A DNA stretch of 64,000 bases. Source: Lepeophtheirus salmonis (taxonomy: Eukaryota; Arthropoda; Copepoda; Siphonostomatoida; Caligidae). The stretch spans positions 30,721,896 through 30,785,895 of the forward strand of contig NC_052144.2 in NCBI RefSeq assembly GCF_016086655.4. The letters are read 5' to 3'. How positions within the stretch are numbered: the stretch's first letter is position 1; the number at the start of each line of letters is the position of its first letter. Under the pieces are notes generated by a model. That model did no database searches. It was not told the origin of the DNA and worked only from the letters and a program-made list of their open reading frames with translations. Shown here piece by piece: positions 1 through 11,884 of this stretch. The position numbers and the translations under genes are program-made.

Positions 1-2620
1 AAATTGACACCAAATAAAGAATCTATACCAAGTTTTTTAACCTGAGGTAAAAACTTTTTTTTCATAAAAACATCACAAATGGTTGACAAATGGCCTTATA
101 AACTTAAGTTATGACATTGTAGTAATTTCTCAGCTTTTCTATCCTATTTGTAGATGGCGCTCTTGAGCCTTAACTTACAGGTTTCGAGCATTAAATGATA
201 AAACTAGTTAAAGGAGTAAATTTCCCTAAAAAGTTTTAGAACCAGTCTTCTATACTATTGCTAACGTTAATTGAAATTTCAATCCATTCCAAATATATGA
301 ATATAAACCCCATAATTGACCTTAATAATATGGGGGTGACTTGCTCATAATTTTTATAGGGAGGTGACATTTTATACATAAATATATATTTCTTAGGATA
401 CATTTGGAATTATTTTTCTTTTTATGTTTTAATACAACATTAGACAAGTTATGACTATAATTTGAACATTAATTTGACATTTATTAAGCAAATGAGTGTC
501 GACTTTTGACTAAGAATATTTTATTCACAGTTCCTCTAAAAACTGACTCTGCTTATGTCAGTACATGGAACTACCCTTGGACATAATTCACTTTGTATTA
601 TCACACACGTGTTATTTATTCAATTATTTTAACCTCATAGGAGATTATCACGCAAATAATGTATCGTCATCCCTCACTCCAATTCAGCAACATCCTCCTG
701 GGATTAATTGTAGTAGTGTGTATTTTATTATAGTTTTTTAATTTTTTAAATAGGTATTTCGGGGTGTTGTATCTGCCCTTAATATGGGACTTAAAATTGG
801 GCCTTAAAAATGTCCCATACTTCAAAATTTGTAAGATTTTATGAACGAGAATAGATTGCCATTATTATTGATTTAGAGTGACCCAGCGGGGTTTTTTTCT
901 TCGGACACATACACTTTTTATATCCAATCTCGAGCATTCGGAGCCTTAGAATTTTGGAGGGTTAATTCCAAATAAATTTTAGTACAAAATAAACAAGAAT
1001 CAAAATGTATTAATATTTCGGGAATTCTTCATATGTATTAAAGTCAAAATATTAATACTCTCCCCCCCCCCCTATATAGAATGGGGCGTCCGTAGAATTA
1101 TTATCATTATTTTGGGTGGGTTGAGAAGATACAAAAAACCTTTTTTTAAGTTTGAATTTATAGAACAGACTAAATTTGAAGAATAACCTTTTTTTGAAAA
1201 AAATTAGTTTAAATTTTTAGAAGAGAATTAATTTGATCGAATAACCTTTTTTTTAAAAGGTTTTTATACAAAATGATAATTTTATATTTTGGTAATGATG
1301 CAAATCATTATTGGCTACAGGCTCCTGATACGTCATCATTTTAGGAAATAAAGACATGCTCATCTTAGCCAGCCCAATTTAAGTTTATATTATTCTTATA
1401 AAAATTCCTAAAGATGGATTTATGATGAGGTCTGATATTTATAATGCTATTTAGGAAAGACTGTTCTATAAGACAGATTTTGCATCCTATTTGGACGTCA
1501 CATCATTAAGATTTATGACATCAAAAATTTGGGACCCCATCATTCCCTCATTCTCTTGTAATGAAATAAAATGTTAATAAGCTTTAAGAACACAAGATAT
1601 GATTATATTTTTTCAATTTTTTGTTTAATATATACTATAGAATCACAGCCTGAAACAATTAAAAACATTTAAAATAATAATATTAATAATAAAAATCTTT
1701 TTTTTTTCCACAAATATACAGCTTTCACATTTCATTCAAATGGCAATCATTGAATGTATTTAAATACTGAAAGAAAACATTAACAGGCAAGATGGGGATA
1801 TATTAGAAGTTAAAGAAGGGAGTAGGGGTCAGAAGAAGAGGAGGGTGGATATACTACCAATGTCTTACATTGCGAGGAGGAAAAAAAGAAGACTCAATGG
1901 TCATACTTCATAATTGACTAGAATATGAACAAAGATATAATATGTATTTCTTTTTGAGATCAAACAGGGTGGACCAACAGGGATGGGGGGGGAGAAGGAA
2001 TAGAAAATACAAAAATAAGACATGCACACAAAATATAAAAAGATATTACTTATCAAAGGGGTACTGCTGTGCTGTGTTCCAGCTCAAAGGGACAAATAAC
2101 TTAATAATAAGTCATGTTTTATGAATAGTGGGATAGTTTTGATTTTCTTAAAAGAAGAAGCTCTTTTTGACTGTCATATTCGATAGAAGAACCAAGAGCA
2201 GTAGTACAACCACACGACCAGCTTATAAAAGCTAGTCTTTCTTCGATATTGTTAAAAACGTGCAAATTGGTATAAAAAATATGAATTTTTAGGACGTTCA
2301 AGATGAAAGGAAAATTTGATATAAAAACTGCTATGAAATATTAGTTATATATCTTTTTTCTTTTCTTTCTTCTAAATGTATCACGATATTAAATAAAATT
2401 AATTAATCACATATAAACTAAAAAAAAGGGGGGAAAGTCCATTATAATCGACACTGACAATACATAAATATTTTTGGGCGTCCCCAGAAAAATAGGGTTT
2501 AATAATAAGAATAATAATTCATTTATCAAGGACGTTCTTCGTTAGTTTTGTATTCAACTAATGTTATGAGCAGATTAGTTCATTTTTCGACTTTGTTCGA
2601 TACAAAAAATTTGGGAAGGA
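1..2620. other. Gene-free A+T-rich flank
   Basis: No reading frame here has coding character; short frames at 1942-2124 (+) and 2119-2301 (-) show no motif. The stretch holds a 12-base C run near 1061-1072, a partial A+T-rich repeat from 1081, and T/A homopolymer tracts. The part nearest 2600 is probably the 3' flank of the minus-strand gene that ends at 2732. Confidence 0.6.
1081..1290 (+). repeat. Partial copy of the GGCGTCCGYAGGA A+T-rich element
   Basis: Begins with GGGCGTCCGTAGAATTATT just after a C12 tract, followed by degenerate AACCTTTTTTT / AAATTT units. The same terminal motif and T-rich interior recur at 6.3, 16.7, 31.4, 39.6, 42.4 and 56 kb. The second terminus is not seen, so the right boundary is approximate. 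Confidence 0.4.
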
Positions 2621-2626
2621 TTTATT
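2621..2626 (-). terminator. Candidate poly(A) signal
   Basis: AATAAA on the minus strand about 106 bases past the stop codon of the gene ending at 2732. Distance and orientation suit a cleavage and polyadenylation signal for that gene. Confidence 0.45.
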
Positions 2627-2731
2627 TTTTGTTCCTAAGAGAATCTTGTTGTGACAACCCAAACCACCACTAAAGATAAGATAGATCAAGTTATCACTTC
2701 TTCGTGAAAACAGATCTGAAAACATGTCACT

Positions 2732-5700
2732 TCATTCAAGAGTCACACGTGATTTTAGAGGAACAAGGAGTAGATATATTGGAATGATTAATAATAAACC
2801 ACTTAATCCTTGAGAGTAGCTCTTCGATGTATTACTTCCAGTTAGAGCCTCCAAGCATGGACCACTGGACGTTACATTAAAAGTGCCAATGTCTTTGAAA
2901 CCATTAACGAGACATGCGTTTTGATCTAAGGAAGCTGTTATGACTCCATCACTATTTTCAAGATACGTTAAACAGAGAAAATCCTTTTTACCTCCATCGG
3001 AAGAACTTAGAATCAAAGCTTGATAATTGTCTTGTATAGGCCATTGAACATGGCAGTTAAACTCCGAGGAGATATACTTGGAATTTTCTTGGCTCATAAC
3101 AGAAGACTTGGGACATCGATATTCGATTCTGACGTGAGAAGAGCCAGAGCATCCAGAGTACATAAACATGATTGAGTCTTCTCGACAAGAAGTTCCTTCA
3201 GCTCTGAATATTTGAGGTAATAATTCACCACTTATAGTATAAAGTCCGGAGAATGGACAGGGTTGACGATTATGTAACCCACTGACAAATGTTAAAGTTG
3301 GTGAATATTTTGAATCAAAATGATAATGACTACATGCTTCAGAGGGATGACGACCTTTTTCACCATATTGCATCTGAATAACATGTCTATCACGTCCATG
3401 GAAAACCATACAGACATAGCCACTGTCACTAAAAAAGAAGAAGAAGAAAATGACGATGATTTGATGGTCGTCATGAAGGAAATAAAGACCCACTCACCAT
3501 CCAGCTTTAACATGAGATATTATTTGGACCGAGTTCGATCCACTAATAGGATCCATAGAGTGGCATGTCACAACGGATGATGATCCAGATGTGAAATTTC
3601 TTAGTTTGAGCGTATGGCCTTTCTTATTCAAATGGAGACCAGCTTCTTGATTGATGGAAAACCACTCGTGATGGTGGCTCATCCACGACGGAAATACACA
3701 GTTTTTGTTTTTGTCATTGTCCACTTAAATAATAAATAAAAAAATATCAGAATGAACTTATTCTGGTACCAGCTCTTTTAAGGAACTTACATTTTTTCAT
3801 ATTGTATATTTTGGACCCTTCTGTAGGAATCCAAAGTCCTAGACATGAAGCGGAGTAAGATTGAGCCATTTTATATGTTACGTGGTCCCTTTCTCTATGG
3901 CGTTGATAGACAAAACATCGATATCGAGCCTCATCAGTATAGACATGGCTATGATTTAACATGGCAACAAGATAGCGAGAGGATCCTTGCTTCCAATGAG
4001 CTAAGCACTCAATTTCCTCATCTAATAATACATTCATTTATATTAATAGATAATAATAAATATAAGTGAAACACTTACTCGCAATCTCAGACCCTGGCAC
4101 ATCCGTACATGCTTGATAGCGTAATTTAACCCGAGTGGAATCCACGCAGGAATCCATATATGAGGGTGGATCTGAGCAAGTTTTGTAACTTCCTCCTTTG
4201 GCATAACTGAAGGAATAAGGGCCCTTAAAGGGGCATTTGATTGAGTCCGCTTCTTTACGAAACATGGAGTAGAGACTTGAGTCACCCCCGATTTGGTCAC
4301 AGAGCCAATCTATACTTTCATAATTTTCCTCACAAAAGCCTTTTAAAAAAATAAGGATGGTTAGTTTATGAAGACAAGTACATCATATTTTTGCGTATTT
4401 ATAAGTAGGATGCTATACATAACAGTAATTGTAAGCAATGCATATATTTTGCATAAACACTTGCTCATCAGTGGTAGCTAGTGTTTGTTCATAAATATGG
4501 ATGTATATCGTACAATATACATGCATAAATATACATATTTGAATTGCAAGGAGGGAGTTTTTGATTTTCTTTCAAGAAAAAGTACACATGCAAAGAGTTG
4601 GACAAGAGATAATTTGTAATAGAATGTACATTCATATTATAAATGTATTTTGGTCTATCGTGTCAGTTAGCATTAAAGTGGAGAACTAGCACAAAGCATT
4701 TTGATTATTGAAAAAATAAAATAATAAATAGATTAGGACAATGTGACTTACTTTCTTTATATTGAAGAACATTGAAATGCTTCTCATAGAGAACCATGCA
4801 TTTATAACATTTCCCCGAGTGACCATCACTAGTTAAGTAAGTGAAAAAAACACTGAATAATTACACAATATGAAGGCAAATAATGAAATCCTTACTTTTC
4901 CTCCATGATGTACTGATTATTTGCACTTTCAACACAGAGACCTTTCTGTGTTATTTTATTGTCGGACATGACAAGTGGCTCAGAGAATCCTAAATGAAAC
5001 CATCGGCCCTTCCAGTGCTCTGGAAAATTACAACCTTGGGGAAAGAAGAAATTGAACGTTATATTTATATATTTTTTATAAATATATATATATATGTATT
5101 TTACTTCTGGAAGAAAAAACCTAATTATTTATTAGCCTCAAGACGTTTAAAATAAAAAAATAAAAAAATTACATCACTTGTTTAACAATGTTCTATATAA
5201 TTTTTTTTTTTTTTGAAAAGTTCTCATAAATTTACAGAGTAGAGAATCATGATACAAAAATAGATGTATATCATAATAATAAAACCACACGAATCCACAG
5301 ATAATGCGACGTGTTGTTGAGATCCCCAACACATCAACTCTATAGTTGTATCGAAAACACTTAGTTGTATGTAAAATGTTTGAAATAACTTTGAATAATA
5401 TAAAAATAAATGAATTCCTTCTCACAACAGAGGAATTTGTCTCTTCAAAATGTTTAAAATTCATCATGGAATAGTCAAAGAGACGTATTTCATTCACAAA
5501 ACATCCGTATTCATAAACGAAGCATCTTTTCCCCCATCAAAATATATTAAAAATCCTAATGACACACTACTACAAGAGTAAAACTGTAGATAAATGTACA
5601 AAATATGAACTGAGCCAGGTAGAGGAATCATAGATACAATAGAATAATCACACTATGATATTTCATCCCCCAAAATATGACAAAAATATTAATGTAAATA

Positions 5701-5768
5701 CTCTTACCCACAGAGTGATATCCCTGTGTGGAACTTAAAACTATTTCTAGGAGAAGTAACCACCACAT
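2732..5768 (-). CDS. Secreted/surface cysteine-rich protein, DUF7042-DUF7045 type
   Basis: Seven coding exons join in frame on the minus strand with GT-AG borders: 5708-5768, 4896-5034, 4752-4828, 4079-4339, 3791-4021, 3498-3723 and 2732-3428, giving 563 residues. The ATG at 5768 opens a signal peptide (MWWLLLL..., probable cleavage near residue 16). A first module has CNFPEHW (22-28), paired cysteines C74/C77 and NVLQYKE (86-92). A second has CPFKGPYSFSY from 128 and RYQACTDVPGSE (166-177). A third starts CVFPSW at 265, and a fourth has GYVCMVF near 335 and CPFSGLY at 389. These patterns match the uncharacterised arthropod DUF7042-7045 proteins as I remember them. The last ~30 residues hold a ~17-residue hydrophobic stretch followed by KSRVTLE, which suggests a membrane or GPI anchor. 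Function is unknown; a secreted or cell-surface location is inferred. Confidence 0.85.
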
Positions 5769-6003
5769 ATTTTGTTATATTTATATAATTTTGTACGAAA
5801 ATGTTTCTAACTCAAGCAAGAGAGATAAAAAAATAAGGTGGTGTTATTTGAACACTGTTTTCTTGTTATTTTCACATATTTCAATCTATGAACTTCATGC
5901 ACAGAGGGTACATTCTTATAGAACGCGTCTATTTAACTGAACAATACTAATCATATTTTTTTTGTTACTACTATAAGAACAAAAAACCAAAGAGAAAACT
6001 CAC

Positions 6004-6120
6004 GCACGCACAGCAGAGATACACACACTCCATATAGAAAGAAAGAGAAAGGAGCGTGGCCATGAGCGTAGAGCGCATCTTTCAAGCTATCAATGAATCT
6101 ATTAACGACATCTGCTGTGA
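6004..6120 (-). other. Possible 5' untranslated exon or promoter patch
   Basis: A less A+T-rich island about 240 bases upstream of the ATG at 5768. On the minus strand it ends in a consensus donor (GTGAGT, 5998-6003), and a pyrimidine-rich acceptor (...CTTGCTTGAG) lies before the ATG-bearing exon. That fits a non-coding first exon. A short plus-strand ORF from 6061 (about 31 codons) overlaps it and is probably chance. Confidence 0.25.
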
Positions 6121-6331
6121 AAAATATATAATAAAATCCCGCCTTTTATGCGCTTGAATTTTGAATAATAAAAAATACAATTTATAATTATTATGTATAT
6201 AACTTGAGAAACGAGAGGTGATGTGAAAATAGGACGTGAATGTTTCGAATTATTAAATACAGTATTAACAAATTGGCCTATTTTTAGATATATTTAGTTG
6301 AATTTAACCATTTTAAGATAACATCTAGCAG

Positions 6332-6560
6332 GAGCATCTGTAGGATTATATATATATACATTTTTTTTTTCAGGGGAGAGCCTTGGTTTTTGGAATTTGT
6401 TAGAAAAAAAATTAAATTCTTTTGGAAAAGAAATTGAAAAATTAACAGCTATTCACCAAAAATTTAATTTTTTAGAATTTTTTTTGAACTATTAAATTTC
6501 GTAATAAAAAGCAAAAATTCCTTATTGAGGGGGGGGGGCAACTCCACCCTCCGCAGATAA
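6332..6560 (+). repeat. GGCGTCCGYAGGA-type A+T-rich element
   Basis: Left end GCATCTGTAGGATTATATAT; right end, read on the other strand, CTGCGGAGGGTGGAG next to a run of ten G. The interior is T/A-rich with AAATTCTTTTGG and ACAGCTATTCACC words seen in other copies. Degenerate terminal inverted repeats and no coding capacity suggest a non-autonomous element. Confidence 0.45.
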
Positions 6561-7230
6561 CCCTGCCTAGCTCACCTTTTCTCAAACTGTGGTATGCGAG
6601 CTCCCTTTAGTAAGACATGGAGTCTGGAGGAACGTCATAAATAGGTTAAGCTGGTGAATATTGAGTTTGGTAATATTAAGTGCTAAAAGAAATCTTAATA
6701 TTTTCTGTAAATATTGCTGATAGTAAAATATAACAGCTGAATCTGAATCCATTTTTGGAACAATATGAATCATATGATCATTGATTACTATTATTTATTT
6801 TAAATTGTTATTAATAATAACTTTTTACCGCCGCTATTGTAGTTGGGACTTTGATATTGAATTAAGTAAAATGAGTGATCTCCTCTGTGACACATTTGGA
6901 ATTAAGCTAGATTTTAATTTTTTAAGCCTTCTTTGGAGCCCAAAAATCTATTGGTTTCATAGATATTATTTTGATCAATTTAATTACCAGCCTGTTTTGT
7001 GTAAAATCATATTTCATGATGAATGTTTGGATACTAATTGGGTAGACATATTTAAGGCAATACAAAAATATATGCTTGAAAAAATTTAAGTGTTATATAG
7101 CCATTTAATATGAAAATTAACCGATTTTATCAAAAAATATCCAACAGCACTGATTAAATATATTTAAGGTAGGTATTTTTGATAATAAGTCAACGAAATT
7201 TTTTACCAATAGTCCAGATTCAATTCATTG
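6561..7230. other. Intergenic; one unassigned frame
   Basis: A plus-strand frame at 6781-7089 (102 codons, ATG start) carries aromatic-rich sequence but no motif I recognise and no evident splice partners. Nothing else stands out. Confidence 0.4.
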
Positions 7231-7234
7231 CTAC

Positions 7235-7695
7235 ACACGGTGCAACTTACAAGAGTTGGGTATCGGTTTGGAAATCCTAGACCGGTATGAGCCTCATATT
7301 TTTTTTTGTTGGAGCGGATTAGTTCGGCCCAACAAAAAAGTTTGGTCTGGACCGATGTGAATGATAAATTGTTTATAACATGACATCATATGTTTTTTCA
7401 AGTAAAATGACGTTATACGAAGTTTAAACAGAGATAGCTCGGATTAATGTTGATCCTGCCGTCTTAATATGTATGCAGTATTTGTTCTAGAACTTATCGC
7501 ATACATTAAGAGATTTTTTTGAAAAAATGAATGACAGTTGATCTAGAAAAAAAAATGGTCCATACAGTGAGACCGAAAAAATAGGTCCCCGATCTGAAAC
7601 TGCAGTTTGGACCGAAAAATTGGTCCAAATCGGTCTTAAAAAAATCACCGAACCGAAAAAAAAAATTCGGTGCTGCACCGAGTCTCAACAATACT
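7235..7695 (+). repeat. CGGTCTAGACCG-rich dispersed repeat, copy 1
   Basis: Dense in variants of GACCGGT, GGTCTGGACCG, GGTCCAAATCGGTC and CACCGAACCG, with an internal ATGACGTTATACGAAGTTT. Related segments lie at 9290-9520 and, inverted, at 22525-22920. No coding capacity; a non-autonomous transposon is possible but I see no clear ends. Confidence 0.5.
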
Positions 7696-7804
7696 AATTA
7701 CATAAAAATTTTAAAGGTATTTTGATGTTAGCTATTTTTCTCCTTCTTTTCCCCTTATCACTTTTCTTAACGTAGATTGTCTGAATTCAAATTGCCTTTT
7801 GTTG

Positions 7805-7960
7805 AGCTGCAATTAGTTCCCTACAGTTATTAAATTATAATTCCATAGTTGGGAAGGACTGACGAACTCTCCAAAAGGCTTTTGGGAATTTTTTTTGTGT
7901 GTATTTTTTTTTAAAGGAAAGGTTGCGAGATATAATCAAGTAACAATTGAATGGCGTTTC
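7805..7960 (-). repeat. Fragment of the GTGAACAATTCCCTAC element family
   Basis: AGTTCCCTACAGTTATTAAAT...ATAATTCCATAG followed by GGAAAGGTTGCGAGATATA matches, in the same order, the reverse complement of the right part of the element at 34002-34848. It appears truncated. Confidence 0.45.
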
Positions 7961-8082
7961 CGATCAAATCCACCATTTATAAGGATACATACAAAAATAA
8001 TAAAATAAAATGTATACGTAATTTAGATTTTTAAACTTGTATAAAATATGATTTCGAAGAAGTTGAAAAATGACATGATAAC

Positions 8083-8340
8083 CCTAACAATTTGAAGAAT
8101 ATTTGGGAGAAGTGTATCTTCGATGCCATGACTTAATATTAGATACTACGAACAATAGAGACATGTCCCACTCCGCATCAGTAATTAGTGATATCCTTAA
8201 TTCTACTCCGAGTCCCAGGTGGACTAACACTTATTACTCCGTAAACAATCTCAGTGTTACTATCCCTCATTCATAAGAATACGCACACATGTGATTTCTT
8301 TAGGCTAAGATGTTCTCTCTACAAGAATTATGAAACAGCT
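8083..8340 (+). repeat. Dispersed ~300 bp repeat (CCTGACAATTTGAAGAAT family)
   Basis: Starts CCCTAACAATTTGAAGAATA and ends near GTTCTCTCTACAAGAATTA. The same order of words occurs at 15125-15560, 15985-16330 and, inverted, at 30955-31285. Divergence between copies is high. Confidence 0.45.
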
Positions 8341-8465
8341 TTAGAAAATAAAGCTAAAAAGAAATATTGCATGTGCTAAGGACATATTTTATAGATCTCT
8401 AGAGATCATGATATTATTCTCTGTATGTATTGGGCGAAAACAAAGTGAAAAAAATATTGTCCATA

Positions 8466-8885
8466 TCATATTTGAAGGCATGATCCATCGAAATAAAGTG
8501 AAATCCAATGCCATCCATCACTAATATTTGTAAAAACATAAATATGTATAAGACATACATATTTATGTAACTCTAAGACATCAATAATAATTTGACATTT
8601 TTCTTTATAGATAATATATGTACAGTAATAGCTATATATACGAGTTAAATATGTTACTAGAGCGAGTTTGTTAATCGAAGCATTTTTTTTTTTTTTCATT
8701 TTCCTGGAATTTTCGAATAGTAGACCACCTCTGCCTATAAAGCCAGAATCAATATAGACTTCACGAATCATAGGTTTATGATCCGTAGTGTCGTTGCTAG
8801 GATTCTTCTTTCCAGGATTCTCCGACAAGATCTCATTTTTTCGTATTTTTAATTTTACGTTATTTTTTAAATTTTTTCCCATCAA
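8466..8885 (-). other. Unassigned 139-codon open frame
   Basis: Unusually long for such A+T-rich sequence. The part DHKPMIREVYIDSGFIGRGG (near 8720-8790) looks more protein-like than the rest, which ends in low-complexity and aromatic runs. Internal ATGs exist near the 5' end, but no homology, splice sites or promoter are evident. Could be an exon remnant or chance. Confidence 0.2.
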
Positions 8886-9289
8886 AAAAATATTTTGAGG
8901 TGCCTTTCTTAATGAAATGTTTAGTTATCTTTATATGGAATGATGTAAATGTTTTCTGAATAGAATGCCTTGTTTTTCGTAATTGTGTTTATAATTCATT
9001 TAATGACATTTTATAAAAAGACATATATCTTTTTATTTTGAAAATGGCTTTTATAAGGTGCAATGTCATTTTTAATTATTCAAATTTTGTGGTAAACGAG
9101 AATCTCATTTTTTTCTCATAAAACTAAATTAAAACATTTTTATAATCACAACATAAATAATCAAAATTTTCCGACATATACCCAAATTTTTCCACCTCAA
9201 ATTATAATCAATCAGATTGTCACCTTCCGTGGTGTGACAGCCTTGATGGCCCAGCATGTCTTGTCTTATCACAGTTGAAGATTTTTGGG

Positions 9290-9520
9290 AACTAAATCTT
9301 TTAATCTTGGGTTTTGATCCGAAAATTCTAGACCGGTCTGTAATTGGTATGATTTTGTGTAGACAGAACTTATTGAATCCTTCAAAGAACCTTGATCTGT
9401 ACCGGAAAAAATTCAGTGTAGATCGGGCTCATTTATAATTATTTCTAGCCTAATTCTATAGCTGAATTGTTGATGACGTGATTGTGAACATTGACCTACA
9501 ATAACGTTATATGAAGTTTA
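9290..9520 (+). repeat. CGGTCTAGACCG-rich dispersed repeat, copy 2 (partial)
   Basis: Contains TTCTAGACCGGTCTG, GATCTGTACCGG and AACGTTATATGAAGTTTA, matching words in copy 1 at 7235-7695. Confidence 0.45.
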
Positions 9521-9559
9521 AAGTGTTGTATAAATCATATGTTATGAATAACTTTAGAT

Positions 9560-9815
9560 TTTTTTAAAAAAATTGCAAAGTATGTAAATTTTTTTAATAG
9601 TTGTGGATTTTTGATTTTTTTTTTTGCAAAAACTTAATTATTTGTAAAAAACTGTGGCTTTTTGAATTTTTTTCGAAAAAGTTAACTTTTATAAATAGAT
9701 GTAGATTTTTGGGAACTTTTTTAAATTCAATTTTTTATGAATTTCAAATTTTTTCAAAAAATTTAATTTTGGATTTTTTTTTCAGAAAATTCCAAAAATC
9801 AAGCCTCTCCCATAA
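9560..9815 (+). repeat. Degenerate A/T tandem array
   Basis: Repeats of (GTGGATTTTTGAATTTTTTT)-like units separated by CAAAAA runs. Same composition as the interior of the element at 42365-43140, so probably an internal fragment of that family. Confidence 0.45.
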
Positions 9816-10539
9816 TATAATTGGACGGATAAAAAAAAAGACTGAAGGTGTGGGGAGATAGATGGATTAGCCAATCAGTCCTAGGACCGATCCAAGACTA
9901 GTGTTAATGCAAATTTTTGTACAAAATCCACCTCCTATCTCAAAAAACTCGTACGTAGGGACACTCGTATGGCATGGCCTTGCTGTATGTATACTGTACA
10001 ATGGTGTTTTGGAGAATCTTGATTTAACATGTATGCATGGTACTTAGGTAATATAATAATATATATATTACTGTTTTTTTAGATGACTCTTAATAAAAGG
10101 AGCTAATAAACCTATAGGTTCTCATATCTTAAGAATGTATAACAGTGAATGTACAATAAAAAAATTAATCAAGATAACGAAATATGTTTTCTCTGAATAA
10201 CTTTTTGTTGTAAGGGTTTTTGTTGATCTGTCTTAGTATAGCCGGTAAATTAACTTTTACAGCTTAATAACATAATAAATAAACTCCTGTAATATATTTT
10301 ATATTTTGAGAAGTCGACATTAAGAGTATTTTCAATATCAGAATTGCTAAATCCGGTGCGGACTAAAAAACCACTTCTTGCCTTTTTTGCTCTGTTTTTG
10401 TTAATATTTATCCTAAAGCCTTGGTAAATAAAGTGTTCAAAAGCTAAATAATCAGTTGTTCTTTTTTGTTAAGGCCACTTTGCATAAAATCCTCTTAAAA
10501 CGCAATTAAATTACTTTCCACAGCTCTATGATAAATAAT

Positions 10540-10720
10540 TGTTTACAACACAAATGAGTCTGCACGTTGATGATTCATCACTTTTAACGAAAATGTATTC
10601 TTATTTTAGAATTGTTGTTTAATGAAATAATTATTTATTATTTATTTGTGAGGCTCTATTAAGCAGATTGCGTGACTAGTGTCTATCCAGATGTTTAAAA
10701 ATCTAAGCATATATTTACTC
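10540..10720 (+). repeat. Dispersed repeat shared with 59520-59700
   Basis: Both places share GATTCATCACTTTTAA, an AGAATT / ATTATTAATTT interior, a GAGG...GCGA...CTAG segment and TCTATCCAGATGTT in the same order. No coding content. Confidence 0.4.
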
Positions 10721-11232
10721 TACTTGCAGTTATAACAGAATTTTTTCATTAAGGATATGAGGATTTGGGAGAAATAATTTATACTTATGATTAAAATAAT
10801 ATTTCAGCTTCTTTTTTTCTTTTTTCAGAGGAAGAGAAATATCCCAATTAATGCCATTCAACCAAAAAAATTAGAGAAGATCGGGCAGAGTGGCAACACC
10901 TTATATTTTTGACACAATTACTCAATGATGGTTTTACTGAGACACGTCAAAATTTAATACAACATACTTACATTTGCTTGCTACTGATTGAGAGATTATA
11001 CCAGTCAGTCATTTTTCCACAAATTGCTTTTGAATATAACCGGTCAAATGTAGTAATAGTTCTGATAGACGGGGACTGTTACAAAGCTTTAAAAATTGCC
11101 TTGAGTAAGATAATTAAAAAAAATCATCATATCCCCCCACCCCGAAGAGGTGGCTAATTTATTACTGTGTAAAACGTTGAGTCTCTTTTTTATAGCATTA
11201 GTTCATTTTCTTCCACTTGGGCCATATGAAAG

Positions 11233-11520
11233 GCAGGTGATGTTGTCAGGGATCTTATTTAGTAGTACCATATGTCTTGCTCCCACCTTCTCCCTGAAGT
11301 CTCCTAAATGCCCAGCCCTATTCATAATTATAGTTGATATTTTTGTAAAAAAAATACTAAGTTTATAAATTAAAAAAGGAGAAAATGTTGTTGTATGTTC
11401 TCTGTCTTCTTTTTTTGCTATAATCCTTTTCTCCCCCAAAATCATGTAACAAGCTGGTGATGTTAATAAGAGTCTTCACTCAATAGTATCATATGTCTCT
11501 CTCCGACCTTATCCTAGCGC
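11233..11520 (+). repeat. Imperfect direct repeat, period about 220
   Basis: GCAGGTGATGTTGTCAGG...AGTACCATATGTCTTGCTCC at 11233 recurs as GCTGGTGATGTTAATAAG...AGTATCATATGTCTCTCTCC at 11453. Spacing and order are kept. Confidence 0.45.
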
Positions 11521-11884
11521 TCTTTTTTCCTTACAAGGATATCAACTCTATTAATAAGTCTATTCATATATATCTTATATATACATTGAACAGCTAAAGA
11601 AATTTAAAAAAAATCAAAAATAAGACATATATTGAAAATAAGGACCTATTTCGAAAATAATTACTAGGTTAGGAAAAATGAATAAATTATGTTTATATTT
11701 ACATAATGTACCTTTCATTAAAAAAAATTAACTGTCTGGAAACCGTTGTAATAATATGATTTCAGTATACTTTTTTTTAACTTAATGTTCATATAATTAC
11801 ATGTGTTTATGTCCATATTTGTAGGGTAATAGGTAATATTAAAATGGCAAACCACATTGTGAACACGTTCTACAACCACTCCCA

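Larger units (their letters stand above)
9830..11884. other. Intergenic with weak coding-like patch
   Basis: A stretch at 10830-11140 follows a pyrimidine tract and CAG (acceptor-like, near 10827) and holds a frame from about 10909 to 11157, but it has stops near its start and no recognisable motif. Otherwise repeats and A+T-rich DNA. Confidence 0.3.

Noticed and set aside
3320..3580. 86-codon plus-strand frame inside the cysteine-rich protein gene
   Set aside because: It lies antisense to exons 6 and 7 and an intron; the minus-strand exons have splice signals and family motifs.
5174..5497. 107-codon minus-strand frame in intron 1 of the cysteine-rich gene
   Set aside because: Low-complexity, aromatic-rich text with no motif; it lies between exons that join in phase without it.
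6061..6156. Short plus-strand ORF (MSVERIFQ...) and, on the other strand, a signal-peptide-like MRSTLMATLL frame ending in GTGAGT
   Set aside because: A better first exon with a clean signal peptide and matching phase exists at 5708-5768. The patch is more likely an untranslated exon or promoter.
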